A stretch of 35,894 nt of DNA from contig MKVE01000036.1 of NCBI GenBank assembly GCA_001898785.1, positions 1 through 35,894 on the forward strand, written 5' to 3'. Positions 23,885 through 33,521 of this stretch are shown in pieces; the stretch's first letter is position 1; each line of letters opens with the position of its first letter. The position numbers and the translations under genes are program-made. The notes below the pieces were generated by a model. That model was not told where the DNA came from. It did no database searches and saw nothing but the letters and a program-made list of their open reading frames with translations. This DNA comes from Chryseobacterium sp. 36-9. Lineage in GTDB: Bacteria > Bacteroidota > Bacteroidia > Flavobacteriales > Weeksellaceae.

Positions 23885-26464
23885 ATCAACAAATATTTTC
23901 AAAAATATCATATATTTTATTATTCCGCAATTTTCAGTGTGTTTTTGTATGCCTGTAATGTGACAAAAAAAGTTCCTGACGGCGAGTATCTGTTGACCAA
24001 GAATAAATTTGAATATACAGACGGTAAAATTTTTTCAGATGAAATTCCTGATCTTGTCGCCCAAAAGCCAAATAAGAAAACACTTTTTGTATTGCCAATA
24101 GGATTAGCTTTTTATAATATGGCAAATCCAAAATACGATACTATTCTGAAAGAGTATATGACTTATCCTAACGAGATGAGAAATCAAAAGCTCAGAGATT
24201 CACTCTTCATAAAATATAATCATCCGGAATATGTTGGCAGAAATCTTTTCTGGAACCGTTTTTTTCATACAGTTGGGCAGGCTCCGGTAATCTACAGTGA
24301 TGCAAAAACAAAACAGAGTGCAAAAAGTATCAATAACAGATTGATTAACCGCGGCTATTGGGATTCCGAAGTTAAGACAAGTGTGAAAAGAGATTCTGCT
24401 GCCAAAAAAGCGGAGGTTGATTATGTCATTACCCACAAAGATCCAACCTATATCAAAGAATATTTTTATAACATTCCTGATCAGAACGTTAGAAGCATCT
24501 ATGAATCTCAAATCAATAAAAGTTTTGTGAAAAAAGGTCAGATCCTTGATGAAACTGTATTGGAAAAAGAAATTACCAGGATCAATGACCAGATGAAAGA
24601 AGAGGGTTATTATAAATTCAATAATGATAATCAGGATATCTATTTTGTCGCAGATTCTTTACAAAGCAGAAAGAATGTACCTGTTACAATGAACATTATC
24701 AAAGATTCTATCGGTACACCTTACAGAAAGGCTACAATTGGAAAAATTACAGTTTCTGTTGCCAATAGTGTAAACAGTACTAATCTTCCTCTGAAAGATA
24801 GTATAAGAGGAATTAATATCTTTAGAAAAGATAGTGCCTATAATGCCAATGCACTTTGGTTGCCTATTATTCTGAAACCGGGTGATCCTTATAAACAATC
24901 CAATCTTGATCTTACCAGGAGAAACCTGATTTCTATGAACAACTTCACGATACTGAAAGCTGCGGATTATCTTCGTAAAGAAGGAACAGAAGCAGAGAGA
25001 GACAGTATCGTAGATGTAGAATATGTCCTGAGACCGTTACCAAAATATGAGTTTAATTTTGCGACAGATATTCATTATTCTCAAATTCTGAACTTTGGTT
25101 TTTCACCTTCTGTTGATCTTACTACGAGAAACGTTTTTGGAGGCGCAGAAAATTTGATTACAAGTTTTTCCGGAGTCATTGGAACAACAAAAGATCCTAA
25201 AAATCCGGACGCGATTTTCAATGCTTATGAATTGTCTGCTCAGGCATCTCTTCAGTTTCCCAGATTGGTGGTTCCGTTTAGAAAATATTATAAGCTGATT
25301 CCAAAAAAATATTCTCCAACAACCAGCATCACATTAGGAGCGTCTGTTCAGAATAATATTGGATTGGGAAGAATCAACTTCAATGCTGGACTTACCTATT
25401 TTGCGAATGTGGATGATGGGAAAGTCCAGCACAGGCTGACTTTGTTTAACACTCAGCTGAGTTTAACCCAAAACAAAGACAGATATTATGAATATTTCCC
25501 TGGCGATAATGAATACCGTGAAAATATTTTTAATCAGTATGCCGTAAATCATCCGGAAATATTGACATCCGGTTATACGTATGACCAGATTTCTGCAATT
25601 ATTTTATCAGACGAAAATTTTATCACCCAGATTTTCAATAGTGACAGGAATCTTTTATACAACTATATGCAGTCTCTTTATAATAAGGAACGGCAAACTC
25701 AGGATGTCATAATTTCATCCATTATTTACAATTTTATATATAACGAGATTGGAAAAAAAGAATACAGGAATCCATTTTCTTTTAGTGGTAAAGTAGAATT
25801 GGCTGGTAACTTTTTGAATCTTGTTACTAAAAAAGAAGAGAATTATCTTTTGTACGGTGATACAAAAACGATATTCAATATTCCGTTTTCACAGTTTATA
25901 AAATTCGATTTTGATTTTAAAAAATACTTTACTTTTTTCAATGACAGAGCCAAACCGCATACATTGGCGTTTCGTCAGTTTGTAGGAATTGGAATTCCTT
26001 ACGGCAACTCGTCATCGATGCCGTTTGTGAGATCTTATTTCAATGGTGGAGCTTATGATATCAGAGCTTGGCTGGCATTTGGTGGATTAGGTCCTGCCGA
26101 TTCCCAGTTGGATGAAAGAGTGCGTTCTTATGCAATGGATAATGTGAAGCTGACTACCAGTGTAGAATACCGCGTTCCTCTCACCAATATGTTTGAAGCA
26201 GCCATTTTTACAGACGCAGGAAATATCTGGGGACTGAAGGATAATGGGTTTGGGGACCAATTTAAATTTAAAAAGTTTATAAGTCAAATGGGAGTTGGAA
26301 GTGGATTAGGAATAAGGATGAATATTGCTTACGTCAATCTGAGACTTGACTTTGCTTATAAAATGTATGACCCGAATCAGCCTGAAGGGAACAGCCGTTG
26401 GGTTATTAACAAGATCAAGCCTTTGCAGCCAACTATCAACTTTGCAATTGGTTATCCTTTTTAA
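23870..26464 (+). CDS. tamL: TamL, BamA/TamA-like outer-membrane barrel lipoprotein
   Basis: TamL is the Bacteroidota version of TamA: an Omp85-family barrel with POTRA domains that is also lipidated, thought to act with TamB in envelope assembly. From ATG 23870 the protein is 864 residues. The signal peptide ends in a lipobox (VFLYAC, Cys29), followed by VTKKVPDGEYLLTKNKFEY, POTRA-like repeats to about residue 390, and a C-terminal barrel. The barrel has the L6-type motif FNGGAYDIRAW and ends in a terminal Phe. An in-frame start at 23825 would add MPVFLFVQRLYYLYS, which spoils the signal peptide. No tamB is present in the window. It is head-to-head with the methyltransferase gene. Confidence 0.92.
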   Translation: MSRKHINKYFQKYHIFYYSAIFSVFLYACNVTKKVPDGEYLLTKNKFEYTDGKIFSDEIPDLVAQKPNKKTLFVLPIGLAFYNMANPKYDTILKEYMTYPNEMRNQKLRDSLFIKYNHPEYVGRNLFWNRFFHTVGQAPVIYSDAKTKQSAKSINNRLINRGYWDSEVKTSVKRDSAAKKAEVDYVITHKDPTYIKEYFYNIPDQNVRSIYESQINKSFVKKGQILDETVLEKEITRINDQMKEEGYYKFNNDNQDIYFVADSLQSRKNVPVTMNIIKDSIGTPYRKATIGKITVSVANSVNSTNLPLKDSIRGINIFRKDSAYNANALWLPIILKPGDPYKQSNLDLTRRNLISMNNFTILKAADYLRKEGTEAERDSIVDVEYVLRPLPKYEFNFATDIHYSQILNFGFSPSVDLTTRNVFGGAENLITSFSGVIGTTKDPKNPDAIFNAYELSAQASLQFPRLVVPFRKYYKLIPKKYSPTTSITLGASVQNNIGLGRINFNAGLTYFANVDDGKVQHRLTLFNTQLSLTQNKDRYYEYFPGDNEYRENIFNQYAVNHPEILTSGYTYDQISAIILSDENFITQIFNSDRNLLYNYMQSLYNKERQTQDVIISSIIYNFIYNEIGKKEYRNPFSFSGKVELAGNFLNLVTKKEENYLLYGDTKTIFNIPFSQFIKFDFDFKKYFTFFNDRAKPHTLAFRQFVGIGIPYGNSSSMPFVRSYFNGGAYDIRAWLAFGGLGPADSQLDERVRSYAMDNVKLTTSVEYRVPLTNMFEAAIFTDAGNIWGLKDNGFGDQFKFKKFISQMGVGSGLGIRMNIAYVNLRLDFAYKMYDPNQPEGNSRWVINKIKPLQPTINFAIGYPF
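23900..23930 (-). promoter_or_regulatory. Promoter of the RNA methyltransferase gene
   Basis: On the minus strand TTG (23930-23928), a 20-base spacer and TATTTTTG (23907-23900) match both promoter elements. The box ends 15 bases before ATG 23884. The promoter is inside the tamL coding region. Confidence 0.55.
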
Positions 26465-26481
26465 AAATTTTATTTGAAAAA

Positions 26482-27516
26482 ATGCGTTGGTTAAAATTCG
26501 TAATTATTATTTCTCTTTGCTTATTCGGAATCTATTCTGCTATGATGAATTTTGTAGATGAAAGCAAAAGTTTCACTCATCAGTCAGAAATTGATTATCC
26601 CATAGACAAAGTTTTTCCACAGTTTAATAATCTTCAGAATTTTGCTGCCTGGAACGATTATTTTGCCGGAAAAGAAGATATGACGTATTCCTTCTTTACA
26701 CCATATGAAGGAGTAGGAAGTGCTATGAAATTCTCAGATAAAAAAAATGATGAATCCGGAGATTTATTTATTCGTTATTCCAGAGTTAATCGCACTTTGC
26801 ATTATCAATTGTTCGAAGGAGATAATGATAATCCTTATTTAATCGATATTAACTTTAAGCCTTCCGGAAACAGGACAAAAATGTTCTGGAATATCCATAC
26901 ACCCAAAAGAAGCTACCTTGAGCGGTCTTTAAATCTTATTGCGGAAGATTTTTTTGTGAATAGTATTGATAAAAGTATGAAAAATCTCTATCAGATATTA
27001 GGGAACAAAGTGGATCGAGATCAAAAGCTGGCTTCTATAAAATATGACAGCATTATGATCGAAAACAGAGAAGGCGCATTACTTCTAGGTGTTAATGTCA
27101 GCACGAGGAATACCAAAGATATTCTTTTCAAAAATGTATTGATGAACCATGGAAAAGTAGTGAATTATGTGCGGTCTGATCTGGGTAAAAAAGATGATGA
27201 ATTTGGCATTCCGGTTCTCATTACCAATCCTGCAAATCTTAAAGATAAAGAGATCTCATATTTCTATGGTGTGCCATTATCCAAGAGAATTTCTGTAAGT
27301 GATAATAATTTCAGCTTTCAGACACTTAATGCTTCTAAGGTTTATTATATTTATTATCAGGGTAATTATAATAACCGCATAAAAAATATTCAGGAACTTC
27401 TTAAAAAAGCTAAAAAAGATACTTTAAGAAATGGTCAGCTAATGGAAGAATTTTTGGAAGAGCCTGCTGATAATCAGGATGTAAAATTAAAATTGTCTTT
27501 GCCTGTTTACCGTTAA
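26482..27516 (+). CDS. SRPBCC-domain / GyrI-like effector-binding fusion protein
   Basis: The 344-residue protein has one N-terminal membrane helix (about 4-23), a SRPBCC (START-like) domain (about 35-175, with the typical YPIDKVFPQFNNLQNFAAWN opening) and a C-terminal region (about 185-335) that resembles the GyrI/BmrR-type small-ligand-binding fold. Fusions of this kind are common in Bacteroidota and are thought to bind hydrophobic ligands; the ligand is unknown. It begins 17 bases after the tamL stop and is likely cotranscribed, which hints at an envelope role. Confidence 0.78.
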   Translation: MRWLKFVIIISLCLFGIYSAMMNFVDESKSFTHQSEIDYPIDKVFPQFNNLQNFAAWNDYFAGKEDMTYSFFTPYEGVGSAMKFSDKKNDESGDLFIRYSRVNRTLHYQLFEGDNDNPYLIDINFKPSGNRTKMFWNIHTPKRSYLERSLNLIAEDFFVNSIDKSMKNLYQILGNKVDRDQKLASIKYDSIMIENREGALLLGVNVSTRNTKDILFKNVLMNHGKVVNYVRSDLGKKDDEFGIPVLITNPANLKDKEISYFYGVPLSKRISVSDNNFSFQTLNASKVYYIYYQGNYNNRIKNIQELLKKAKKDTLRNGQLMEEFLEEPADNQDVKLKLSLPVYR

Positions 27517-27537
27517 AAAGATCTGATAAATATCACT

Positions 27538-27638
27538 TATATTTGTCAGAATAAATGGTTATATTCATCGTAGGTCCACAAAAATTTAGTAAATTTGTTG
27601 GCAATTATTTAAAATTAAAATTTTAACAGATAATCTGT
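27538..27638 (+). promoter_or_regulatory. sucA upstream region: two -7 boxes and a dyad
   Basis: TATATTTG (27538-27545) and TAAATTTG (27590-27597) both match TAnnTTTG, giving leaders of about 95 or 43 bases; neither has a clear TTG at the right distance. A perfect dyad ACAGAT-A-ATCTGT (27626-27638) sits four bases before the sucA ATG. Its one-base centre cannot form a tight hairpin, so it would be a protein-binding site if it means anything. Confidence 0.4.
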
Positions 27639-27642
27639 AATA

Positions 27643-30453
27643 ATGGATAAATTTTCATTTCTAAATGCCGTACATGCTCAGCTGATTGATGATATGTATG
27701 AGCAATACAAAAAATACCCGGATGCATTGGAACCTTCTTGGAAATCGTTTTTCCAGGGATTTGATTTTGCATTGGAAAATTATAGCGATGATGATTTTGG
27801 GTCAGCCCCAGTTTCTAATTCCGCTCCGGTTCAATATGCTCAACAAGCAGTTACTAACAATGCTGTTTCAGAAGATATCGCAAAAGAATTTAAAGTTGTA
27901 AATCTTATAGAAGCTTACAGATCAAGAGGTCACCTTTTTACCAAAACCAATCCTGTAAGAGAAAGAAGACATTATTTTCCAACACTTGACATCGAAAATT
28001 TTGGTTTGTCTAAGGAAGATCTGAACAAAAAATTTAATTCTGCGACACAAACAGGAATGCCTGGTCCAGCAACTTTGCAAGAGATCATTACGCACCTTCA
28101 GAACATCTATTGTGATTCTATCGGTGTAGAATATATGCACATCCAGAATGTAGAGGAGAAGAAATGGATTATGGAATGGGTTAACGTTAATGAAAACCAC
28201 CCTAATCTTTCTGCTCAGGAAAAAACAGAAATTCTTTTCAAACTGAATCAAGCGGTTGCATTTGAAAATTACCTTCATACTAAATTTGTCGGCCAAAAAC
28301 GTTTTTCATTGGAAGGTGGAGAATCTTTGATCCCTGCTTTGGACCAATTGATTACGCGTTCTTCGCAATTAGGTGTTGATGAGGTAGTTCTTGGAATGGC
28401 TCATAGAGGCCGTCTGAATGTTTTGACCAATATTTTCCAAAAATCATACAAGCAGATTTTCTCAGAATTTGAAGGAAAAGAATTTGAAGAAGATGTATTC
28501 TCTGGTGATGTTAAATATCACTTGGGTTCTTCAAAAAAAATCACGACTGCAAATGGAGAAGAAGTAAGAATCAACCTTACTCCGAATCCGTCACATCTTG
28601 AAACCGTAGCTGCACTTGTGGAAGGAATCTGCAGAGCAAAAGTAGATAACGTTTACAAAGACGATTATTCTAAAGTTTTACCGATTGTCATTCACGGAGA
28701 TGGCGCAATTGCAGGACAGGGAATTGTGTACGAGATCGCTCAGATGATGAATCTGGAAGGTTACAGAACAGGTGGAACAGTTCACATCGTGGTAAATAAT
28801 CAGGTTTCTTTTACAACCAATTATTTGGATGCAAGATCATCGGTTTACTGTACCGATATTGCAAAAGTGACAGATTCTCCGGTGATGCACATTAATGCTG
28901 ATGATGTAGAAGCAGTAGTTCACGCAATCAGATTTGCTGCAGATTTCCGTGCGAAGTTTGGTAAGGATGTTTATATTGACCTTTTGGGTTATAGAAAATA
29001 CGGTCACAACGAAGGTGATGAGCCAAGATTCACGCAACCAAACCTTTATAAATTAATTTCAAAACATCAGAATCCAAGAGAGATTTACAAGGAACTTTTA
29101 ATTAAGGAAAATGTTGTTTCTGATGAGGTTTTGAAGAAAATGGAGCAGGATTTCAAGGCTTTGCTTGATGAAAACTTCGATGCGTCCAAAGAAATCGAAA
29201 GAAATACGATGGATGTTTTTATGCAGGATGACTGGACAGAGTATCCAATTGGAGGCAAAAACTGTGTGACGGCTTCAAAAGTTGATACAACATACGATCT
29301 GGAAAAACTGAAAGAACTGGCAATTAAGATTTCCACATTACCTGCAGATAAAAAATTCATCAACAAGATTACGCGTCTTTTTGAGAACAGAATAAAAATG
29401 GTGGAAACCAATTCTTTGGATTGGGCAATGGGAGAATTGTTGGCTTATGCAACGCTTCTTACTGAAGAATATAACGTAAGAATCTCCGGGGAAGATGTAG
29501 AAAGAGGAACATTCTCTCACCGTCACGCTGTCGTTAAAACTGAAGATACGGAAGAAGAATACATTCCGCTTCGCCATGTGAACGAGCAGAGATTTGATGT
29601 TTACAACTCACACTTGTCAGAATATGGTGTTTTAGGATTTGATTACGGTTATGCTATGGCTGCGCCGAGAACTTTAACCATTTGGGAAGCTCAGTTCGGA
29701 GACTTTACTAACGGTGCTCAGATCATTGTTGACCAATATTTGGTAGCTGCCGAAGAAAAATGGAAAATTCAGAACGGTTTGGTAATGATGTTGCCTCACG
29801 GTTCCGAAGGTCAGGGTGCGGAACACTCTTCCGCAAGATTGGAGAGATTCTTGACGCTTTGCGCGAATGAAAATATCATTGTTGCCAATATTACTTCACC
29901 AGCTAATTATTTCCATTTGTTGAGAAGACAGATGAAATTCGGATTCAGAAAGCCATTAGTAATTATGACGCCTAAATCGCTGTTAAGACATCCAAAAGTA
30001 GTCTCTCCGTTAGAAGATTTAGCCAATGGAAGTTTCCAGCCGATCTTGGACGATCCAACAGCAGATCCGGCAAAAGTAGAGAGACTGGTTCTTTGTACAG
30101 GCAAGTTGTATTATGATCTATTAGCTAAGAAAGAAGAGCTTAATGATGACAAAGTAGCTTTGGTAAGATTGGAGCAAATCTATCCTTTGAACATGGATAA
30201 TATCAATGCGATCTTTGATAAATATAAGAACAGGAAAGAATTGATCTGGGCTCAGGAAGAACCCGAAAATATGGGTGCTTGGAGTTATATCTTAAGAAAC
30301 TTCAGAGATACAGGAATACAGGTGATTTCTCCTGTTCCAAGTGGAACGCCTGCGCCTGGAAGTCATAAAATGTTTGAGAAAAATCAGACCAAAATTATCA
30401 ATGATGTTTTTCAAACCAATGATGAGCCTGCAAAAAGACCTGTAACAGCCTAA
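27643..30453 (+). CDS. sucA: 2-Oxoglutarate dehydrogenase E1 component
   Basis: SucA (OdhA) is the thiamine-diphosphate enzyme that decarboxylates 2-oxoglutarate in the TCA cycle and transfers the succinyl group to the E2 lipoyl arm. The 936-residue protein has the N-terminal E2-binding segment ([30 protein letters not shown]), the HRGR loop [11 protein letters not shown] (251-261) and the thiamine-binding motif starting GDGAIAGQG (352-360) and ending VVNN. It also has the transketolase-type C-terminal half ([20 protein letters not shown]). Length is normal. It is 65 bp ahead of sucB with a small hairpin between them. Confidence 0.98.
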   Translation: MDKFSFLNAVHAQLIDDMYEQYKKYPDALEPSWKSFFQGFDFALENYSDDDFGSAPVSNSAPVQYAQQAVTNNAVSEDIAKEFKVVNLIEAYRSRGHLFTKTNPVRERRHYFPTLDIENFGLSKEDLNKKFNSATQTGMPGPATLQEIITHLQNIYCDSIGVEYMHIQNVEEKKWIMEWVNVNENHPNLSAQEKTEILFKLNQAVAFENYLHTKFVGQKRFSLEGGESLIPALDQLITRSSQLGVDEVVLGMAHRGRLNVLTNIFQKSYKQIFSEFEGKEFEEDVFSGDVKYHLGSSKKITTANGEEVRINLTPNPSHLETVAALVEGICRAKVDNVYKDDYSKVLPIVIHGDGAIAGQGIVYEIAQMMNLEGYRTGGTVHIVVNNQVSFTTNYLDARSSVYCTDIAKVTDSPVMHINADDVEAVVHAIRFAADFRAKFGKDVYIDLLGYRKYGHNEGDEPRFTQPNLYKLISKHQNPREIYKELLIKENVVSDEVLKKMEQDFKALLDENFDASKEIERNTMDVFMQDDWTEYPIGGKNCVTASKVDTTYDLEKLKELAIKISTLPADKKFINKITRLFENRIKMVETNSLDWAMGELLAYATLLTEEYNVRISGEDVERGTFSHRHAVVKTEDTEEEYIPLRHVNEQRFDVYNSHLSEYGVLGFDYGYAMAAPRTLTIWEAQFGDFTNGAQIIVDQYLVAAEEKWKIQNGLVMMLPHGSEGQGAEHSSARLERFLTLCANENIIVANITSPANYFHLLRRQMKFGFRKPLVIMTPKSLLRHPKVVSPLEDLANGSFQPILDDPTADPAKVERLVLCTGKLYYDLLAKKEELNDDKVALVRLEQIYPLNMDNINAIFDKYKNRKELIWAQEEPENMGAWSYILRNFRDTGIQVISPVPSGTPAPGSHKMFEKNQTKIINDVFQTNDEPAKRPVTA

Positions 30454-30476
30454 CAAAATTAATAAACTATAAGAAT

Positions 30477-30494
30477 AACAATCTCCGGATTGTT
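30477..30494 (+). promoter_or_regulatory. Intercistronic hairpin between sucA and sucB
   Basis: A perfect 7-bp stem AACAATC / GATTGTT (30477-30483 with 30488-30494) closes on a TCCG loop. No T tract follows, so it should not terminate; mRNA processing, partial pausing or stability control are possible. Confidence 0.5.
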
Positions 30495-30518
30495 CTGAAA
30501 TTAAAAACAATTATTAGT

Positions 30519-31760
30519 ATGTCAATATTAGAAATGAAAGTTCCTTCACCGGGAGAATCTATCACAGAAGTTGAAATTGCAACGTGGCTAGTACAAGACG
30601 GTGATTACGTAGAAAAAGACCAGCCGATTGCAGAAGTTGATTCTGACAAGGCAACTTTGGAACTTCCTGCTGAGCAAAGTGGAATCATCACTTTGAAAGC
30701 TGAAGAAGGAGAAGTGGTGCAAGTGGGGCAAGTGGTTTGTCTTATCGATATGGATGCTGCAAAACCGGAAGGTGCTGCTGTTCCTGCTGCTGAGCAACCT
30801 AAAGAAGAACCAAAAGCAGAAGTTAAAAAAGAAGAACCAGCTCCAGCAAAAGTAGAAGCTGCTAAAACTGAATCTTATGCTTCTCAATCACCTTCACCGG
30901 CAGCGAAAAAAATCCTTGATGAAAAAGGAATCAATGCATCTCAGGTAACTGGTACAGGTAGAGATGGTAGAATCACCAAAGATGATGCGGTAACAGCTTC
31001 TGTGCCTGCAATGGGAAGTGCTCCTGCGGGTGGAAACAGAGCTCAGACCACTACAAAACTTTCAGTTCTAAGAAGAAAATTGGCGGCAAGATTGGTTTCC
31101 GTTAAGAATGAAACAGCGATGCTGACGACTTTCAACGAGGTGGATATGTCAGAGATTTTCAGAATCAGAAAACAGTATAAAGAAGAATTCGCTGCAAAAC
31201 ATGGTGTAGGTCTTGGATTTATGTCATTCTTTACAAAAGCGGTAACAAGAGCCTTAAAATTATTCCCGGATGTGAATGCCTCTATCGACGGCGATTTCAA
31301 AATCAATTATGACTTTGCTGATATTTCTATTGCAGTTTCAGGTCCTAAAGGATTAATGGTTCCTGTTCTTAGAAATGCTGAAAATATGACTTTGAGAGGT
31401 GTTGAAGCTAACATCAAAGATCTGGCAACAAAAGTAAGAGACGGAAAAATTACCGTTGATGAAATGACAGGCGGAACATTCACAATTACCAATGGTGGTG
31501 TTTTTGGGTCAATGTTATCAACACCAATTATTAATCCACCGCAATCTGCAATTCTTGGGATGCACAACATTATCGAGAGACCGGTTGCTGTAAAAGGACA
31601 AGTAGTGATCAGACCAATGATGTATGTAGCGATGTCTTATGACCATAGAATTATCGACGGAAGAGAATCTGTAGGATTTTTGGTAGCCGTGAAAGAAGCG
31701 CTTGACAATCCGGTTGAGTTCCTGATGGATGGCGACGAAAGAAAAGCATTGGAATTATAA
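30519..31760 (+). CDS. sucB: 2-Oxoglutarate dehydrogenase E2 component, dihydrolipoyl succinyltransferase
   Basis: SucB (OdhB) is the lipoylated core of the 2-oxoglutarate dehydrogenase complex. The 413-residue protein has an N-terminal lipoyl domain (1-75) with the modified Lys44 in VDSDKATLE, an Ala/Pro/Glu/Lys-rich flexible linker (about 85-120) and a peripheral subunit-binding domain ([13 protein letters not shown]...[12 protein letters not shown], about 126-157). The catalytic domain carries [12 protein letters not shown] (active-site His376, Asp380). There is one lipoyl domain, as expected for succinyltransferases. It ends in a terminator. Confidence 0.98.
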   Translation: MSILEMKVPSPGESITEVEIATWLVQDGDYVEKDQPIAEVDSDKATLELPAEQSGIITLKAEEGEVVQVGQVVCLIDMDAAKPEGAAVPAAEQPKEEPKAEVKKEEPAPAKVEAAKTESYASQSPSPAAKKILDEKGINASQVTGTGRDGRITKDDAVTASVPAMGSAPAGGNRAQTTTKLSVLRRKLAARLVSVKNETAMLTTFNEVDMSEIFRIRKQYKEEFAAKHGVGLGFMSFFTKAVTRALKLFPDVNASIDGDFKINYDFADISIAVSGPKGLMVPVLRNAENMTLRGVEANIKDLATKVRDGKITVDEMTGGTFTITNGGVFGSMLSTPIINPPQSAILGMHNIIERPVAVKGQVVIRPMMYVAMSYDHRIIDGRESVGFLVAVKEALDNPVEFLMDGDERKALEL

Positions 31761-31783
31761 GAAATTATATTCAGCATAAAATT

Positions 31784-31810
31784 AAGAGAGCAGATTTTGC
31801 TCTCTTTTTT
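31784..31810 (+). terminator. Rho-independent terminator of sucA-sucB
   Basis: A nine-pair stem AAGAGAGCA / TGCTCTCTT (31784-31792 with 31798-31806) has a 5-base loop and a T run to 31810, 24 bases after the sucB stop. Confidence 0.92.
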
Positions 31811-31839
31811 GTTATATTTATTGATGAAATTTTATTTTA

Positions 31840-32298
31840 ATGGAATGTTTTGAATTACCACTTTACAAAAAGTCTCAAGAAATTTTTGATGTGCTTGAAA
31901 CTATAACGGATTTATTTCCAGATGATAATGAATATTTACAAAGTATCAAAGGTAATTTAATTGGCGATATAATGACGATTCAAGCTAAAATTTGTGGTGC
32001 TGAAGCAGTGAAGCTTTATGATATTAAAATGGAGAATGCTACAATTATTAGAAAAGTGGCGAGAGATATTTTTGTTGGAGGAAACACTTTGGAGCATTTT
32101 GGTTTTTCTGATTCTAAATACTATAATTTAGTGAGAAACTTAGTTGAAGAATTCAGACTTTTATTCATCGATTGGATTTCTGGTTTCAATCCAAAACATT
32201 ATATTGTCGATAGCTGGGGTTTGTTCAATCCGCCGGGAATTTCTTCTGATTATATTCAGACTGATGACGAACTTGATTTTTTAGATGAAGATGAATAA
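31840..32298 (+). CDS. Hypothetical protein, possibly four-helix bundle
   Basis: The 152-residue protein is predicted to be mostly helical. Its start (FELPLYKKSQEIFDVLETIT) resembles the opening of the four-helix-bundle family related to 23S rRNA intervening-sequence proteins, but the later motif of that family is not evident, so this is a weak guess. The C-terminal part has IVDSWGLFNPPGI and ends in a very acidic tail (DDELDFLDEDE). It is alone between the sucB terminator and dnaX. Its length, Met start and normal composition support a real gene. Confidence 0.65.
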   Translation: MECFELPLYKKSQEIFDVLETITDLFPDDNEYLQSIKGNLIGDIMTIQAKICGAEAVKLYDIKMENATIIRKVARDIFVGGNTLEHFGFSDSKYYNLVRNLVEEFRLLFIDWISGFNPKHYIVDSWGLFNPPGISSDYIQTDDELDFLDEDE

Positions 32299-32400
32299 TT
32301 TTTACATTCTTTGCTAAGTTTTACGCCTTTGCAAACTTTAAAATATTTTCTATAATTAATAAAATCTTTGCGTTCAAAAAAGAAATAATTAAGTAAAAAC
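32299..32400. repeat. Intergenic stretch with repeated ctttgc motifs
   Basis: The gap before dnaX contains ctttgctaag (32310-32319), cctttgcaaac and atctttgcgttc within about 70 bases. The same ctttgcg words form the outer arms of the palindrome at 470-575. This may be a decayed copy of the same short interspersed repeat; the similarity is short and AT-rich. Confidence 0.3.
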
Positions 32401-32426
32401 CATTTCCAAAATTCACAATTAATCCT

Positions 32427-32434
32427 TACTTTTG
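32427..32434 (+). promoter_or_regulatory. Candidate -7 box of dnaX
   Basis: TACTTTTG matches TAnnTTTG and ends four bases before ATG 32439, the same spacing as at rsmA and cmk. Confidence 0.45.
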
Positions 32435-32438
32435 AGCA

Positions 32439-33521
32439 ATGGAAAATTTTATCGTATCCGCACGCAAGTACCGTCCGCAAGAGTTTGATACTGTTGTTGG
32501 ACAATCTCACGTTACCGATACTTTAGAACACGCCATAGATGAAAGTCAGTTGGCTCAGGCATTGCTTTTTTGTGGACCAAGAGGCGTCGGTAAAACAACC
32601 TGTGCCAGAATCTTAGCCAGAAAAATCAATGAAAAATCCGGCGCTGCAGATGATGAAGGATTTGCATTTAATATTTATGAGTTAGATGCGGCTTCCAATA
32701 ACTCTGTTGACGACATTCGTGAACTGATTGACCAGGTAAGATTTGCACCTCAGGTTGGAAAATACAAAGTTTATATCATCGATGAGGTTCACATGTTGTC
32801 TCAGGCTGCTTTCAATGCGTTTCTGAAAACTTTGGAAGAACCGCCTGCACATGCAATCTTTATTCTTGCAACGACTGAGAAACACAAGATTATTCCAACG
32901 ATTCTTTCAAGATGTCAAATCTATGATTTCAAAAGAATCACAATTGAAGATATCCAGGATCATCTTAGAAAAATTGCGGAAAAAGAAAATATCACTTATG
33001 AAGATGATGCACTTTACCTTATCGCTCAGAAAGCGGATGGTGCTTTGAGAGATGCTTTGTCCATTTTTGACAGACTAAGTACATTTTCTCAGAAAAATAT
33101 TACGCTTGAGAAAGCTGCAGAAGTTCTCAATATCCTGGATTATGATCAATACCTTAGGATTGTTGACCTGGCAAAAGAGAATGATATCCCGGGTGTGTTG
33201 ACAGCTTTTGATGAGATTGTTAAAAAAGGTTTTGATCCGCATATTTTTGTTGCAGGATTAGGCAATCATTTCCGTGATCTGATGATGGCGCAAAATCCAA
33301 AAACACTCAACCTCATTGAAGTTGGTGAGAAAACAAAAGCTAAGTTTGCTGAACAATCCCAAAAATGGTCAGCTCAACAACTGATAGACGGAATCGAAAT
33401 CTGCAATTTTGCCGATATCAATTACAAAAATTCCAAAAACCCGAGACTGACTATTGAGATTGCACTGATGCAATTGTCAAGTCTGACAGCAGGTTTGGAA
33501 GCTAAAAAAAAAAGTTCCTGA
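32439..33521 (+). CDS. dnaX: DNA polymerase III subunit gamma/tau, zero-frame (gamma-like) product
   Basis: DnaX is the ATPase of the clamp loader, which opens the beta clamp and loads it on primed DNA. This 360-residue frame contains the whole AAA+ motor and collar: RKYRPQEFDTVVGQ at the start, Walker A GPRGVGKT (46-53), Walker B VYIIDEVHML (110-119), sensor 1 ATTEKHK (143-149), the arginine finger in LSRCQ (Arg157) and sensor 2 ADGALRDALS. The four cysteines of the usual zinc module between Walker A and Walker B are absent; that segment is INEKSGAADDEGFAFNIYEL. The frame ends at TGA 33519-33521, just after a run of ten As. The remainder of tau lies in the -1 frame, so this may be a natural gamma-like product. 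Confidence 0.93.
   Translation: MENFIVSARKYRPQEFDTVVGQSHVTDTLEHAIDESQLAQALLFCGPRGVGKTTCARILARKINEKSGAADDEGFAFNIYELDAASNNSVDDIRELIDQVRFAPQVGKYKVYIIDEVHMLSQAAFNAFLKTLEEPPAHAIFILATTEKHKIIPTILSRCQIYDFKRITIEDIQDHLRKIAEKENITYEDDALYLIAQKADGALRDALSIFDRLSTFSQKNITLEKAAEVLNILDYDQYLRIVDLAKENDIPGVLTAFDEIVKKGFDPHIFVAGLGNHFRDLMMAQNPKTLNLIEVGEKTKAKFAEQSQKWSAQQLIDGIEICNFADINYKNSKNPRLTIEIALMQLSSLTAGLEAKKKSS

Noticed and set aside
27626-27638. ACAGAT-A-ATCTGT dyad as a sucA hairpin
   Set aside because: A one-base loop cannot fold; an operator is possible but a short AT-rich dyad can arise by chance, so it is only noted within the promoter entry.
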